From contig NZ_VWMY01000046.1 of assembly GCF_008905045.1 (NCBI RefSeq), forward strand, positions 33,008-97,007: a stretch of DNA of 64,000 bases. The letters run 5' to 3'. Origin of the DNA: Streptomyces albicerus. GTDB lineage: Bacteria; Actinomycetota; Actinomycetes; Streptomycetales; Streptomycetaceae. Below, one piece after another: positions 18,167 through 26,032 of the stretch (positions are counted from its first letter, which is position 1; each line of letters opens with the position of its first letter). The notes beneath the pieces are model-generated. The model did no database searches. It was not told the DNA's origin and saw only the letters and a program-made list of their open reading frames with translations. Position numbers and translations under genes: made by a program.

Positions 18167-18946
18167 CTACAGGCCGGACTCGGACGTGCGGATCAGGATG
18201 CGGCGGCAGTTCTCGCAGCGCAGCACCGCGTCGGGCGCGGCCGCCTTCACGTCGTTCACCTCGGTGATGTTGAGCTCCAGGCGGCAGCCCTCGCAGCGGC
18301 GCTGGTAGAGCCGGGCCGCGCCGACGCCGCCCTGCTGCTCGCGGAGCTTGTCGTAGAGCCTGAGGAGGTCGGCGGGGACGGAGCCCGCGATGACCTCGCG
18401 CTCCTTCGTCGCCGAGGCAGCCTCGCTGTCGAGGGACTCGTACGCGGCGTCCCGGCGGGCCGTCGCGTCGTCGATCTTCGACTGGACGGAGGAGACCCGC
18501 TCGGTCAGCTCGGCGACCCGCTCCTGCGCGGACTCGCGGCGCTCCATGATCTCCAGGACCACGTCCTCCAGGTCGCCCTGGCGCTTGGCCAGCGATGCGA
18601 TCTCGCGCTGGAGGTTCTCCAGGTCCTTGGGGGACGTGACGGCGCCGGAGTCGAGGCGCTGCTGGTCGCGGGAGGCGCGCTGGCGCACCTGGTCGACGTC
18701 CTGCTCCGCCTTGGTCTGCTCGCGGGTGCAGTCGCTCTCCTCGGTCTGCGCGGCCACGAGCAGGTCGCGCAGCTGCGTGAGGTCCTTGGTCAGCGACTCG
18801 ATCTCAGCATGCTCGGGCAGCGACCTCCGCTTGTGCGCGAGCTGCTGCAGGCGTGCGTCGAGGGCCTGGACGTCGAGAAGTCGGATCTGGTCGGCGGGCG
18901 CGGCGTTCAGTTGGGGGCTCCAGGTGAAGGGGAGTGGGATGTCCAC
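18167..18946 (-). CDS. Coiled-coil zinc-ribbon protein (C4-type)
   Basis: About 250-260 aa. A long antiparallel coiled coil (Glu/Gln/Arg-rich, about residues 20-195) precedes a zinc ribbon with CEGCRLELN and CENCRRIL. This is the architecture of the CT398/HP0958-like family, thought to act as RNA- or protein-binding chaperones. The only standard start is GTG 18946, overlapping nif3 by 40 nt. The conserved protein, however, begins at LNAAPADQIRLL, whose first codon is CTG 18910, 7 nt after a TGGAG ribosome site and inside the nif3 stop. A CTG start is therefore possible. Confidence 0.85.
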   Translation of the reverse strand: MDIPLPFTWSPQLNAAPADQIRLLDVQALDARLQQLAHKRRSLPEHAEIESLTKDLTQLRDLLVAAQTEESDCTREQTKAEQDVDQVRQRASRDQQRLDSGAVTSPKDLENLQREIASLAKRQGDLEDVVLEIMERRESAQERVAELTERVSSVQSKIDDATARRDAAYESLDSEAASATKEREVIAGSVPADLLRLYDKLREQQGGVGAARLYQRRCEGCRLELNITEVNDVKAAAPDAVLRCENCRRILIRTSESGL

Positions 18947-19755
18947 GGGTCGGTGACCGTCTTCGAGACGTGGACCCGCAGGTCCCAGCCGTGACGGTCG
19001 GAGATCTCGTCGAGCTGGGCGGCGGCCAGCTCGCACCAGGGCCACTCGGTGGCCCAGTGCGCCGCGTCGAGCAGCGCGAGGGGGCTGTGCGCGCGATCCG
19101 CAATGAACTCTGACGCCGGGTGGTGGCGCAGGTCCGCGGTGAGGAAGGCATCGACGCCGGCCGCGCGTACGTCGGCGAAGAGGCTGTCGCCCGAGCCGCC
19201 GCTGACCGCGACGGTCCGTACCAGCGCGTCGGGGTCGCCCGCGACGCGGATGCCCTGCGCGGTGGCGGGCAGCCGCTCCGCGGCGCGGGCGGCGAGCTCG
19301 CGGACGGTGAGCGGATGGTCCAGCTCGCAGACTCGGCCGAGGCCGCGGCGGCCTTCGGGGTCGGTGGGGTCCGGCACGAGGGGGCGTACGACGCGAACGT
19401 CCAGCGCGCCCGCGAGGGCGTCGCTCACGCCCGGGTCGGCGCGGTCGGCGTTCGTGTGGGCGACGTGCAGCGCGATGTCGTTCTTGATGAGGGTGTGCAC
19501 CGCGCGACCCTTGAAGGTCGAGGCCGCGACCGTCGTCGTACCCCGCAGATAGAGCGGGTGGTGGGTGACCAACAGGTCGGCGTCCAGCTTCACCGCCTCG
19601 TCCACGATCTCCTGGACCGGGTCGACGGCGAAGAGGACGCGGGAGACCTCCTGGTCGGGGTCTCCGCAGACCGTCCCGACCGCGTCCCAGTCCTCTGCCC
19701 TCTCGGGGGGCCAGAGGACGTCGAGCGCGGCGATGACTTCAGACAGACGGGGCAC
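18907..19755 (-). CDS. Nif3-like dinuclear metal centre protein
   Basis: A 282-aa member of the NIF3/YbgI family (GTP cyclohydrolase I type 2-like fold), which forms toroidal hexamers around two metal ions. Metal ligands are visible in LVTHHPLYLRG, HVAHTNAD and near the C-terminus LTADLRHHPASE and HWATEWPW. The biochemical role is not settled. GTG 19755 begins the conserved VPRLSEVIAALD. Its stop codon overlaps the start region of the zinc-ribbon gene. Confidence 0.92.
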   Translation of the reverse strand: MPRLSEVIAALDVLWPPERAEDWDAVGTVCGDPDQEVSRVLFAVDPVQEIVDEAVKLDADLLVTHHPLYLRGTTTVAASTFKGRAVHTLIKNDIALHVAHTNADRADPGVSDALAGALDVRVVRPLVPDPTDPEGRRGLGRVCELDHPLTVRELAARAAERLPATAQGIRVAGDPDALVRTVAVSGGSGDSLFADVRAAGVDAFLTADLRHHPASEFIADRAHSPLALLDAAHWATEWPWCELAAAQLDEISDRHGWDLRVHVSKTVTDPWTSHSPSPGAPN

Positions 19756-19855
19756 GAACAAAAGGCTACCCGCCTTATGTCCGTGCCCCACCAGTCGCGG
19801 GTTACTTGATCAGCTGTGACCGGGTGACCTTGCCCTGGCCTGCCGCTTTGCCGTT

Positions 19856-20893
19856 TTACTTGGCCAGGTAGCCCTTGAGGTCGTCGAGGACCTCGTCGGC
19901 CGCGGTCACGCCGAGACCGAGGTACCAGGTCTCGTCGGGTACGTCCTTGGCCTGGCCGTTCTTGACCGCGCCGAGCTTCTTCCAGAGCGGGTTGTCCTCG
20001 GCGCTCGCGCGGTCGGTCTTCTTCGCGTCGCCGTACACGCCGGTGAAGATCCAGTCGGCGTCGGCCTCGTCGATCTTCTCCGGGCTGATCTCCGCCGCGA
20101 GGTCGTTGATCTGCTGGTTCTTGGGGCGCGGGATGCCGACGTCCTCGAGGATCGTGCCGATGAAGGACGCCTTGGCGTAGAGGCGGATCATGCCCGGCAG
20201 GTAGCGGAGCATGGTGACGGTCGGCTTGTCCGGGCCGAGTTCGTCGCCGAGGGCCTTCGCCTTCTTCTCGTACGCGGCGAGCTGGGTCTTCGCCTCGGCG
20301 GTCTTGTCCAGGGCCGCCGCGTTCAGGAGGTAGTTCTCCTTCCAGGTGAAGCCCGGGCGGATGGAGAACACGGTCGGCGCGATCTTGGAGAGCTGCGGGT
20401 AGAGCTTGGCGGCGCGCAGCTCGCTGCCGAGGATCAGGTCGGGCTTCAGGCCCGCGATCGCCTCCAGGTTGAGGGCGTTGATCGTGCCTACGTCCTTGGG
20501 GCTGCCGGCTTCCTTCTTCAGGTACGACGGAATGCCGTCGGAGCCTTCGGTGGGTGCCCAGCCGACGGGCTTGACGCCCAGCGAGACGACGTTGTCGAGC
20601 TCGCCGACGTCGAGGACCACGACCCGCTTGGGCTGCGCCTTCAGCTCGGTCTCGCCCATGGCGTGCTCGATCGTGCGCGGGAACTCGCCGGCCTTGGCCG
20701 TCGTCCCCATCTTGGCCGTGTCCTCGGCCGCCTTCCCGAAGTCCTCGCCGCCCTGGGCGACGGACTTGCTGCCGCTGCCGTTGTCGGACTTCTTGGAGTC
20801 GGAGCCTCCGTCGCCCGACCCGCAGGCGGCGAGGGACAGCGCGGCGGCCACGGCGAGGGCTACTGCGGCGGAGCCGCGGCGGCGTAGGGACAT
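19856..20893 (-). CDS. Iron-siderophore ABC transporter substrate-binding lipoprotein
   Basis: A 345-aa periplasmic-binding-type lipoprotein. The signal peptide ends in lipobox LAAC, followed by a Gly/Ser/Asp linker. The class III binding fold is seen in KRVVVLDVGELDNVVSLG, PDLILGSEL and the C-terminal TWYLGLGVTAADEVLDDL. It would capture ferric siderophores for an ABC permease; no permease genes are adjacent, so it is an orphan receptor. The start at ATG 20893 places the lipobox correctly. An iron-box-like site and four 30-bp repeats lie upstream. Confidence 0.9.
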   Translation of the reverse strand: MSLRRRGSAAVALAVAAALSLAACGSGDGGSDSKKSDNGSGSKSVAQGGEDFGKAAEDTAKMGTTAKAGEFPRTIEHAMGETELKAQPKRVVVLDVGELDNVVSLGVKPVGWAPTEGSDGIPSYLKKEAGSPKDVGTINALNLEAIAGLKPDLILGSELRAAKLYPQLSKIAPTVFSIRPGFTWKENYLLNAAALDKTAEAKTQLAAYEKKAKALGDELGPDKPTVTMLRYLPGMIRLYAKASFIGTILEDVGIPRPKNQQINDLAAEISPEKIDEADADWIFTGVYGDAKKTDRASAEDNPLWKKLGAVKNGQAKDVPDETWYLGLGVTAADEVLDDLKGYLAK

Positions 20894-20910
20894 CAGGGAC
20901 ACGCTCCATC

Positions 20911-21024
20911 GGTTACTCATGCGATCCAGTGGGATCCGGTGGTTGCTCAGGCGATCCCGTGGGATCTGGTGGTTGCTCAGGCGATCCGGTGTGATCTGGC
21001 GGTTGCTCAGGCGGTCCACAGGCC
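20911..21024. repeat. 3.8 tandem copies of a 30-bp unit
   Basis: Units begin at 20911, 20941, 20971 and 21001, each opening with GGTTGCTCAGGCGATCC or a close variant (the first has GGTTACTCATGCGATCC). Within the unit lies a decaying palindrome, best in the second copy as GATCCC-GT-GGGATC. The array sits between the siderophore-binding gene and its iron-box-like site, so it would form the 5' leader. Since 30 is divisible by three, it also extends the reading frame upstream as a 10-residue repeat. Confidence 0.85.
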
Positions 21025-21028
21025 GCAC

Positions 21029-21047
21029 TTAGGCAGCCCTAACCATA
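21029..21047. promoter_or_regulatory. Probable DmdR/IdeR iron box
   Basis: TTAGGCAGCCCTAACCATA matches the iron-box consensus TTAGGTTAGGCTAACCTAA at 12 of 19 positions and keeps both outer TTAGG and CTAACC half-sites. It lies upstream of the siderophore-binding lipoprotein gene and also about 145 nt before the divergent gene at 21191. Iron-loaded DmdR would repress the minus-strand gene. Inferred from motif and context. Confidence 0.6.
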
Positions 21048-21190
21048 AACGCCTCCATCCCGTTCAGCACACCCGCCCCCGTTCCCTCAGGCGAATCGAA
21101 ACTTGGCCACTCTTATGTGTGAAGCGGTTGCCTGGTGGTCCCACGTCTGTGCGTGCGAAAACTACTTTCATGGCCGGAGGTGACCGAACG

Positions 21191-23467
21191 ATGACGGCCT
21201 GTGCCTCCCCCGAGGTCTCGACTTCGCTCGAGCAGGGGGTAACCCCATCGTCCGCGGCGGTGAACGAGAACGAGTGGGCCGCGCGAGCAGGGTGCGTGAT
21301 CACCGTCGACGGGTCCTATGCGGCCCGCCTGGCCCGCAGCGGCGACTCCTGGTTTCCGGAGCGCTGGACACTGGACGGCCCCGAGCCGTACGCGGTGCCG
21401 CTGCCGGGCACCCAGCCGGAGGAGCCCGGCACGGAGGTACTGCCGATGGCGGACGGGCGGGTGCTCATCCACCGCCTCGCCGACGGGCGGCACGTGTTCT
21501 CGCTGCTGTATCCGACCGGGCCGGGGACGGGTGAGGTACCGCTCGGCGCGGTGCAATGCCCGGACGAGGGAGCGGAGTTGCGGCTGCTGCCGCCCGCTCC
21601 GGGCGGCACGCGTGCGTACGCCCTTGCCGTGGGCCGGAGTTCGACCGCCGTGTGGCTGGTGTCGGGCGGCGCCTTCGGGCCCGAGCACCTCGCGGAGGTG
21701 CCGGGGCGCTGCTCGGGCGGGGTGTGGCTGGGCGGCGGAGACCGACTGCTCGCGCTGGACCGGGAGTTGGATGGCCGGACCAAGACGGTGGTGGTGGACC
21801 TGGAGCGCGGCGGCGAGGTTTCCCCTCTCCTGCAGATCGCCGAGAAGAGCAACGACCGGCTGCTGCTCGCGGACGCCGACAGCGGGCTGCTCCTGATCCG
21901 CTCGGACGCGCCCTCTCCCGGTCAAGAGCGGCTCGGCTGGGGCGTGTTGGGCAGCACGCTCCCGGTGCGCTTCCCGGAGTGTCTGCACCTGCCGGGCCGC
22001 TCGGTCACACCGTTCGCGATCCAGCCGGGCCAGGTGCTGACACCGGAGAGCTGCGCGGTGGCCCTGCGGATCGACGGCCCCTCCGCCAGCTGGCTCGGCG
22101 TCTGGCGTCCCGCCGAGCGACACGTCCACCAACTCCCCGCACCCGAGGGGTGGTTGACGGGCTCGGGCCGATGGTCCAAGGACGGGGTGCTCCATCTGCC
22201 GTACGCGACGGGGGCGGTGCCGTGCGGCGTATCACGGGTGGAGGCACCCACGGGGGCGGGCGACGGGGGCCCGGGGGATCCGGACAGTACGGCCGAGGCG
22301 TCGGGGGATGCGCCACAGGGGCCGTCGGTCACGGGTCCCCCGGAGCCTGCCACGCCCCGTCCGGTACCACTCCAACAGGCCCCCCTGACGGGCCGCATGG
22401 TCGCGAACGCCTTCGCCGGGCGGCGGTTGGCGCAGGGGGTGGGGGGTGGCCGGAGGACTGGCGAGAGCGCGGGGCGAGCGAGTGCGGGGGGTGTGGGTCG
22501 GGCTGCTGTTGGTGGCTCGGGCTGGGAGGGTACGGGGGGTGTCAGGCGCGCGGCTGACGGGGGCGCGGGTTGGGCGGGCGCCGAGGGCCGGGCGAGTATC
22601 GAGGGCGTCGACCGCACGGCTGCCGCGGGCGCGGACCGGACGAGCTCCGAGGGCATGAGCCACGCAGCCACCGAAGGCGTCGACCGCACGCCTGCCGAAG
22701 GCACAGGCTGGGCACGCACGGAGGGCGTCGACCACACGCCTGCCGAAGGCACGGGATGGACACGCACGGAGCGCCTGGGCAGCGCGGCTGACGAGGGCAC
22801 GGGCTGGACGCGCACCGAGGGAGCCGACCGCACCGCCGCCGCAGGCGCAGGCGCAGGCTCGGCGAGCGCCGAGGCCATGAGCCACGCCGCCGCCGAGGGG
22901 ACGGGCCGGGCAGGCACCGAACGCGTCGACCGCACCGCCGCCGAAAGCACAGGCTGGACGCGCACCGAGGGCATGAGCCACCCGGCCACCCGAGGCGCGA
23001 ACCCGGGGCCCGGCGAGGGCACCAGCTGCCCGACCTCCGAACACACGAGCCGCGCGAGCGCCCAGAGCACCAGCCATACGACCGCCGAAAGCGCGAACCC
23101 CGGCCCCAGCGAAGCAACCGGCCACCCGACCACCGAAAGCACACGCAGCGCAGCTGACGAAAGCCCCCTTCGCATGGCCTCGGCGAGCGCAGGGAACTCC
23201 GGCCCCATGCCAGCCGCCCAACACACCGTCCCAGCTCCCACCGAAAGCATTCATCCAGCAGCCCGCCCAACTCCCGCCCAGGCGGAGCCACTTCGCGTTG
23301 AGCGGGTCAGTGCCGAGGCTCCGCCGGACTTCCGCACCCTCCGGATGACCGCCCAAACCGCCCCGGCGCCCGGCGTCGAGCGGGCCGCTCCGGAGGCACC
23401 CCGCGCCGTTCACGGAACCGGCGAAACGAACCCGTCGCCCACCCCCCTCAAAGTGACCACCGAGTAG
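21191..23467 (+). CDS. Large hypothetical protein: beta-propeller-like N-half, repeat-rich C-half
   Basis: A 758-aa protein not assigned to a named family. Residues about 30-350 contain repeated strand-turn units (for example LPMADGRVLIHRLADGRHVFSL cut into short strands) that look like a beta-propeller. Residues about 400-660 are degenerate Gly/Thr/Ala/Glu repeats, including two 16-residue units encoded by near-identical 48-nt tandem copies at 22676-22771. The tail is Pro/Ala rich. There is no signal peptide. ATG 21191 follows GGAGG with an 11-nt spacer; ATG 21170 is an alternative. Confidence 0.7.
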   Translation: MTACASPEVSTSLEQGVTPSSAAVNENEWAARAGCVITVDGSYAARLARSGDSWFPERWTLDGPEPYAVPLPGTQPEEPGTEVLPMADGRVLIHRLADGRHVFSLLYPTGPGTGEVPLGAVQCPDEGAELRLLPPAPGGTRAYALAVGRSSTAVWLVSGGAFGPEHLAEVPGRCSGGVWLGGGDRLLALDRELDGRTKTVVVDLERGGEVSPLLQIAEKSNDRLLLADADSGLLLIRSDAPSPGQERLGWGVLGSTLPVRFPECLHLPGRSVTPFAIQPGQVLTPESCAVALRIDGPSASWLGVWRPAERHVHQLPAPEGWLTGSGRWSKDGVLHLPYATGAVPCGVSRVEAPTGAGDGGPGDPDSTAEASGDAPQGPSVTGPPEPATPRPVPLQQAPLTGRMVANAFAGRRLAQGVGGGRRTGESAGRASAGGVGRAAVGGSGWEGTGGVRRAADGGAGWAGAEGRASIEGVDRTAAAGADRTSSEGMSHAATEGVDRTPAEGTGWARTEGVDHTPAEGTGWTRTERLGSAADEGTGWTRTEGADRTAAAGAGAGSASAEAMSHAAAEGTGRAGTERVDRTAAESTGWTRTEGMSHPATRGANPGPGEGTSCPTSEHTSRASAQSTSHTTAESANPGPSEATGHPTTESTRSAADESPLRMASASAGNSGPMPAAQHTVPAPTESIHPAARPTPAQAEPLRVERVSAEAPPDFRTLRMTAQTAPAPGVERAAPEAPRAVHGTGETNPSPTPLKVTTE
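22676..22771. repeat. 48-nt tandem repeat, two copies
   Basis: Units 22676-22723 and 22724-22771 differ at only a few positions and encode GVDRTPAEGTGWARTE and GVDHTPAEGTGWTRTE. Looser relatives of the same unit extend over about 22600-23150 in the gene. Confidence 0.8.
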
Positions 23468-23557
23468 CCCCAACCACCCCTCAGCGCCGTCACAACCGCC
23501 CGTTAGACTCGCCCGCGCTGTACCGAAGGATCTTGTTGACACGGGGTGATTTTCCAC

Positions 23558-23734
23558 ATGAGCGACACGAACACCATGGAGACGACGGCCACCGACCCGC
23601 GGGTGATGGTGGCCGCCCAGGCCGACGGTGGCCACGGCCGGCACCGGGGGCCCGTTTCCGCGCAGGAAGACGAGGCGACCCCTCGCGGCCGGCACCGTAA
23701 GCCGGCCGAGCAGAACGACACGGCGACGGCCTGA
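23558..23734 (+). CDS. Small hypothetical protein, charged and disordered
   Basis: A 58-aa frame from ATG 23558, hydrophilic with Glu/Asp and Arg/His clusters (GRHRGPVSAQEDE, PRGRHRKPAEQND). It has no recognisable domain. It stands alone between a gene end at 23467 and a very strong terminator at 23761, which supports a discrete transcript. A possible -35/-10 pair, TTGTTGAC then GGTGAT, lies just upstream. Function unknown. Confidence 0.5.
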   Translation: MSDTNTMETTATDPRVMVAAQADGGHGRHRGPVSAQEDEATPRGRHRKPAEQNDTATA

Positions 23735-23760
23735 CCAAGACCTCGGGTCTCCACCGTCAC

Positions 23761-23794
23761 ACGGCCCCGCCCGACGCTAGTCGGGCGGGGCCGT
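23761..23794. terminator. Strong bidirectional terminator hairpin
   Basis: A perfect 14-bp inverted repeat (ACGGCCCCGCCCGA and complement) around the loop CGCTAG. It is located between the convergent small ORF and SDR gene. Confidence 0.9.
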
Positions 23795-23840
23795 CCCGTG
23801 AGCGGGGCACACACGTGATCCCGTCGTAACTACCGTGCAG

Positions 23841-24881
23841 TCACTCGTGCTTGAGTCCGAGCACCTCCGCCGCCGCGAACGTCTCCCCCGCCGGCCGGTC
23901 CGCGTAGTACGGGGAGAGAAGCGCGTCCAGCTCGTCGTACGTGAAGGCATCCTGCTTGGTGTCGAACTTCGCTGCCACACGCGGCCGTTCGACGACCGCG
24001 ACCATGCCGCCGTGCACGACGAGCAGCTGTCCATTGACGTGCGCGGCCGCCGGAGAGGCCAAGTAGCCGACGAGCGGGGCGACATGCTCGGGGGCGAGCG
24101 GGTCGATCCGCCGGCCCTCCGACGCAAGGCCTTCGGACCCATCGCCCGCCGAGGACCCATCGCTCGCCGAGGACTCGCCGCCCTCCGAGGACTCATGGCC
24201 CTCCGGCTCACGTGCCGCCGGCTCCTGGATGCCCGCGAAGACATCCGCCGTCATACGGGTCCGGGCGCGCGGGCAGATCACGTTCGCCGTGACGCCGTAC
24301 TTCGCCAGCGCCAGGGCCGTGGACGTCGTCAGCCCGACGATTCCGCCTTTCGCGGCGGCGTAGTTGGGCTGTCCGGCGGAGCCCGCGAGGAACGCCTCCG
24401 ACGAGGTGTTAACGATCCGCCCGTACACCGGCGCGTCCGCCGCCTTGGACCGCGCCCGCCAGTGCGCGGCCGCGAAGTGGGTGGTGTTGAAGTGGCCCTT
24501 GAGATGGACCCGGATCACGGAGTCCCACTCGTCCTCGGACATCGAGAAGACCATCCGGTCGCGCAGGATGCCCGCGTTGTTGACGAGGATGTCCAGCTGT
24601 CCGAACTCGGCGATCGCCAACTCGACCAGTTCCCGGGCCTGTTGGTGGTCGGCCACGTCACCCATGTGCGCGACGGCACGCCCGCCCGCCGTACGGATCT
24701 CGGCGGCGACCTCCTCGGCGGGCGCGGCCGACGCGTCGCCGGAGCCGTCCCGGCCTGGTTGCCCGAAGTCGTTGACGACGACGGCGGCGCCGAGCCGGGC
24801 GAGTTCCAGCGCCTCCGCCCGGCCGAGCCCGCGGCCCGCACCCGTGACGATCGCGGACCGGCCCTCAAGTGGCAGTGACAT
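23841..24881 (-). CDS. SDR family 3-hydroxyacyl/3-oxoacyl dehydrogenase with acidic insertion
   Basis: A 346-aa short-chain dehydrogenase. NAD(P) is bound by TGAGRGLG (13-20), NNAG lies at 101-104, and the catalytic Ser160/161, Tyr174 and Lys178 are present. It resembles the SDRs that pair with MaoC hydratases in beta-oxidation of acyl or steroid side chains, oxidising 3-hydroxyacyl intermediates. Residues about 221-257 are an unusual Ser/Gly/Glu-rich stretch encoded by near-repeats, inserted before the conserved DPLAPEHVAPLVGYLAS. It is third in an operon with Zn-ADH and MaoC upstream (40-nt and 34-nt gaps). Confidence 0.9.
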   Translation of the reverse strand: MSLPLEGRSAIVTGAGRGLGRAEALELARLGAAVVVNDFGQPGRDGSGDASAAPAEEVAAEIRTAGGRAVAHMGDVADHQQARELVELAIAEFGQLDILVNNAGILRDRMVFSMSEDEWDSVIRVHLKGHFNTTHFAAAHWRARSKAADAPVYGRIVNTSSEAFLAGSAGQPNYAAAKGGIVGLTTSTALALAKYGVTANVICPRARTRMTADVFAGIQEPAAREPEGHESSEGGESSASDGSSAGDGSEGLASEGRRIDPLAPEHVAPLVGYLASPAAAHVNGQLLVVHGGMVAVVERPRVAAKFDTKQDAFTYDELDALLSPYYADRPAGETFAAAEVLGLKHE

Positions 24882-24921
24882 CAAGGTCCCTTCAGCCGAC
24901 GGTGACGAGAAGTCGAGGTCG

Positions 24922-25998
24922 TCAGATCTCGATGCACGTACGCAGCGCCACACCCGTACGCATCTGGTCGAGCGCCTCGTTGATCTCGCTCAGCGGCACC
25001 CGGTGCGTGATCAGTCCCTCCAGGTCGATGCGCCCGGCGCGCCACAGCGCGACGGTCCGCTCGTACGACCGCAGGACGTCCCCTCCGCCGTACATGGACG
25101 GCAGGATCCGCTTCTCGTCGAAGAACAGCTCGAACATGTTGAGCTGGAGGAAGTCGTCCATGGCGCCCGCGCCGACGACGACCAGCGTGCCGCCGCGGCG
25201 GGTGTTCTCGTACGCGGTGCGGGCGGTGGCGGACCGGCCGACGACCTCGAAGACGTAGTCGAAGCCCTCGCCGCCGGTCAACGTCTGCTTGGCGTCGGGG
25301 AGTTCGTCCGGCGAGACGGCCTTGGTGGCGCCGAACTTCAGTGCGGCCTCGCGGCGGGAGCGTACGGGGTCGACGGCGACGATCTCGGCGGCGCCCTTGA
25401 GCCGCGCGCCCTGGATCGCGGAGATGCCGACGCCGCCGCAGCCGATGACGGCGACCGACGAACCGGCTTCCACGTCGGCGGTGTTGAGGGCGGCGCCGAG
25501 TCCCGTGGTGACGCCGCAGCCGATGAGGGCGGCGATGTCGAAGGGCACGTCGTCCGGGATCGGCACGGCGCAGCCCGCGTCGACGACGACCTCCTCGGTG
25601 AAGGTCCCGGTGCCGGCGAAGCCGAACACGTCGCCGCCGGGGCGCTTGAAGTTGGGCGTGCCCGCGTTCATGAACCCGGCGAGGCACAGCTCGGTCTGGC
25701 CGCGCTTGCAGGCGGGGCAGGCGCCGCAGGCGGGCAGCCAGCAGACGACGACCCGGTCGCCGGGCTTGACGTTCGTGACGCCCTCGCCGACCTCCAGGAT
25801 CTCGCCCGCCCCTTCGTGCCCGGGGACGAACGGCGCGGGCTGCGGCAGGACTCCGGCCATCGCGGAGAGGTCCGAGTGGCACAGGCCGGTGGCCCGCACC
25901 CGGATCCTCACCCGGCCGGGCCCGAAGCCCGTCGCCTCGAAGTCGTCGAGTATCTCGAGCTTCTCCTGGCCGATCTCGTGCAGTACGGCTGCGCGCAT
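24922..25998 (-). CDS. Zn-dependent alcohol dehydrogenase (medium-chain, class III-like)
   Basis: A 358-aa MDR enzyme. The catalytic zinc ligands fall in GLCHSD (Cys40) and GHEGAG (His61). The structural zinc ligands are Cys91, Cys94, Cys97 and Cys105 in CGACPACKRGQTELC. The Rossmann motif is GCGGVG. The closest recognisable class is the AdhD/NDMA-dependent-like alcohol dehydrogenase group of actinobacteria. Placed between MaoC and SDR genes, it probably oxidises an alcohol or aldehyde intermediate in lipid or steroid breakdown. The substrate is not deducible. Confidence 0.92.
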   Translation of the reverse strand: MRAAVLHEIGQEKLEILDDFEATGFGPGRVRIRVRATGLCHSDLSAMAGVLPQPAPFVPGHEGAGEILEVGEGVTNVKPGDRVVVCWLPACGACPACKRGQTELCLAGFMNAGTPNFKRPGGDVFGFAGTGTFTEEVVVDAGCAVPIPDDVPFDIAALIGCGVTTGLGAALNTADVEAGSSVAVIGCGGVGISAIQGARLKGAAEIVAVDPVRSRREAALKFGATKAVSPDELPDAKQTLTGGEGFDYVFEVVGRSATARTAYENTRRGGTLVVVGAGAMDDFLQLNMFELFFDEKRILPSMYGGGDVLRSYERTVALWRAGRIDLEGLITHRVPLSEINEALDQMRTGVALRTCIEI

Positions 25999-26032
25999 GG
26001 TGCGGCTCCAATCAGGGACGTACGTACGACAC

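Noticed and set aside
20911..21024. CRISPR-like array of 30-bp repeats
   Set aside because: The units abut directly with no spacers, and the repeat decays gradually from copy to copy. It is a tandem repeat.
21922..23250. 442-codon minus-strand ORF opposite the repeat-rich protein
   Set aside because: Its repeats are only the reverse reading of the 48-nt minisatellite; Ser/Val/Pro composition and lack of a ribosome site argue against a gene.
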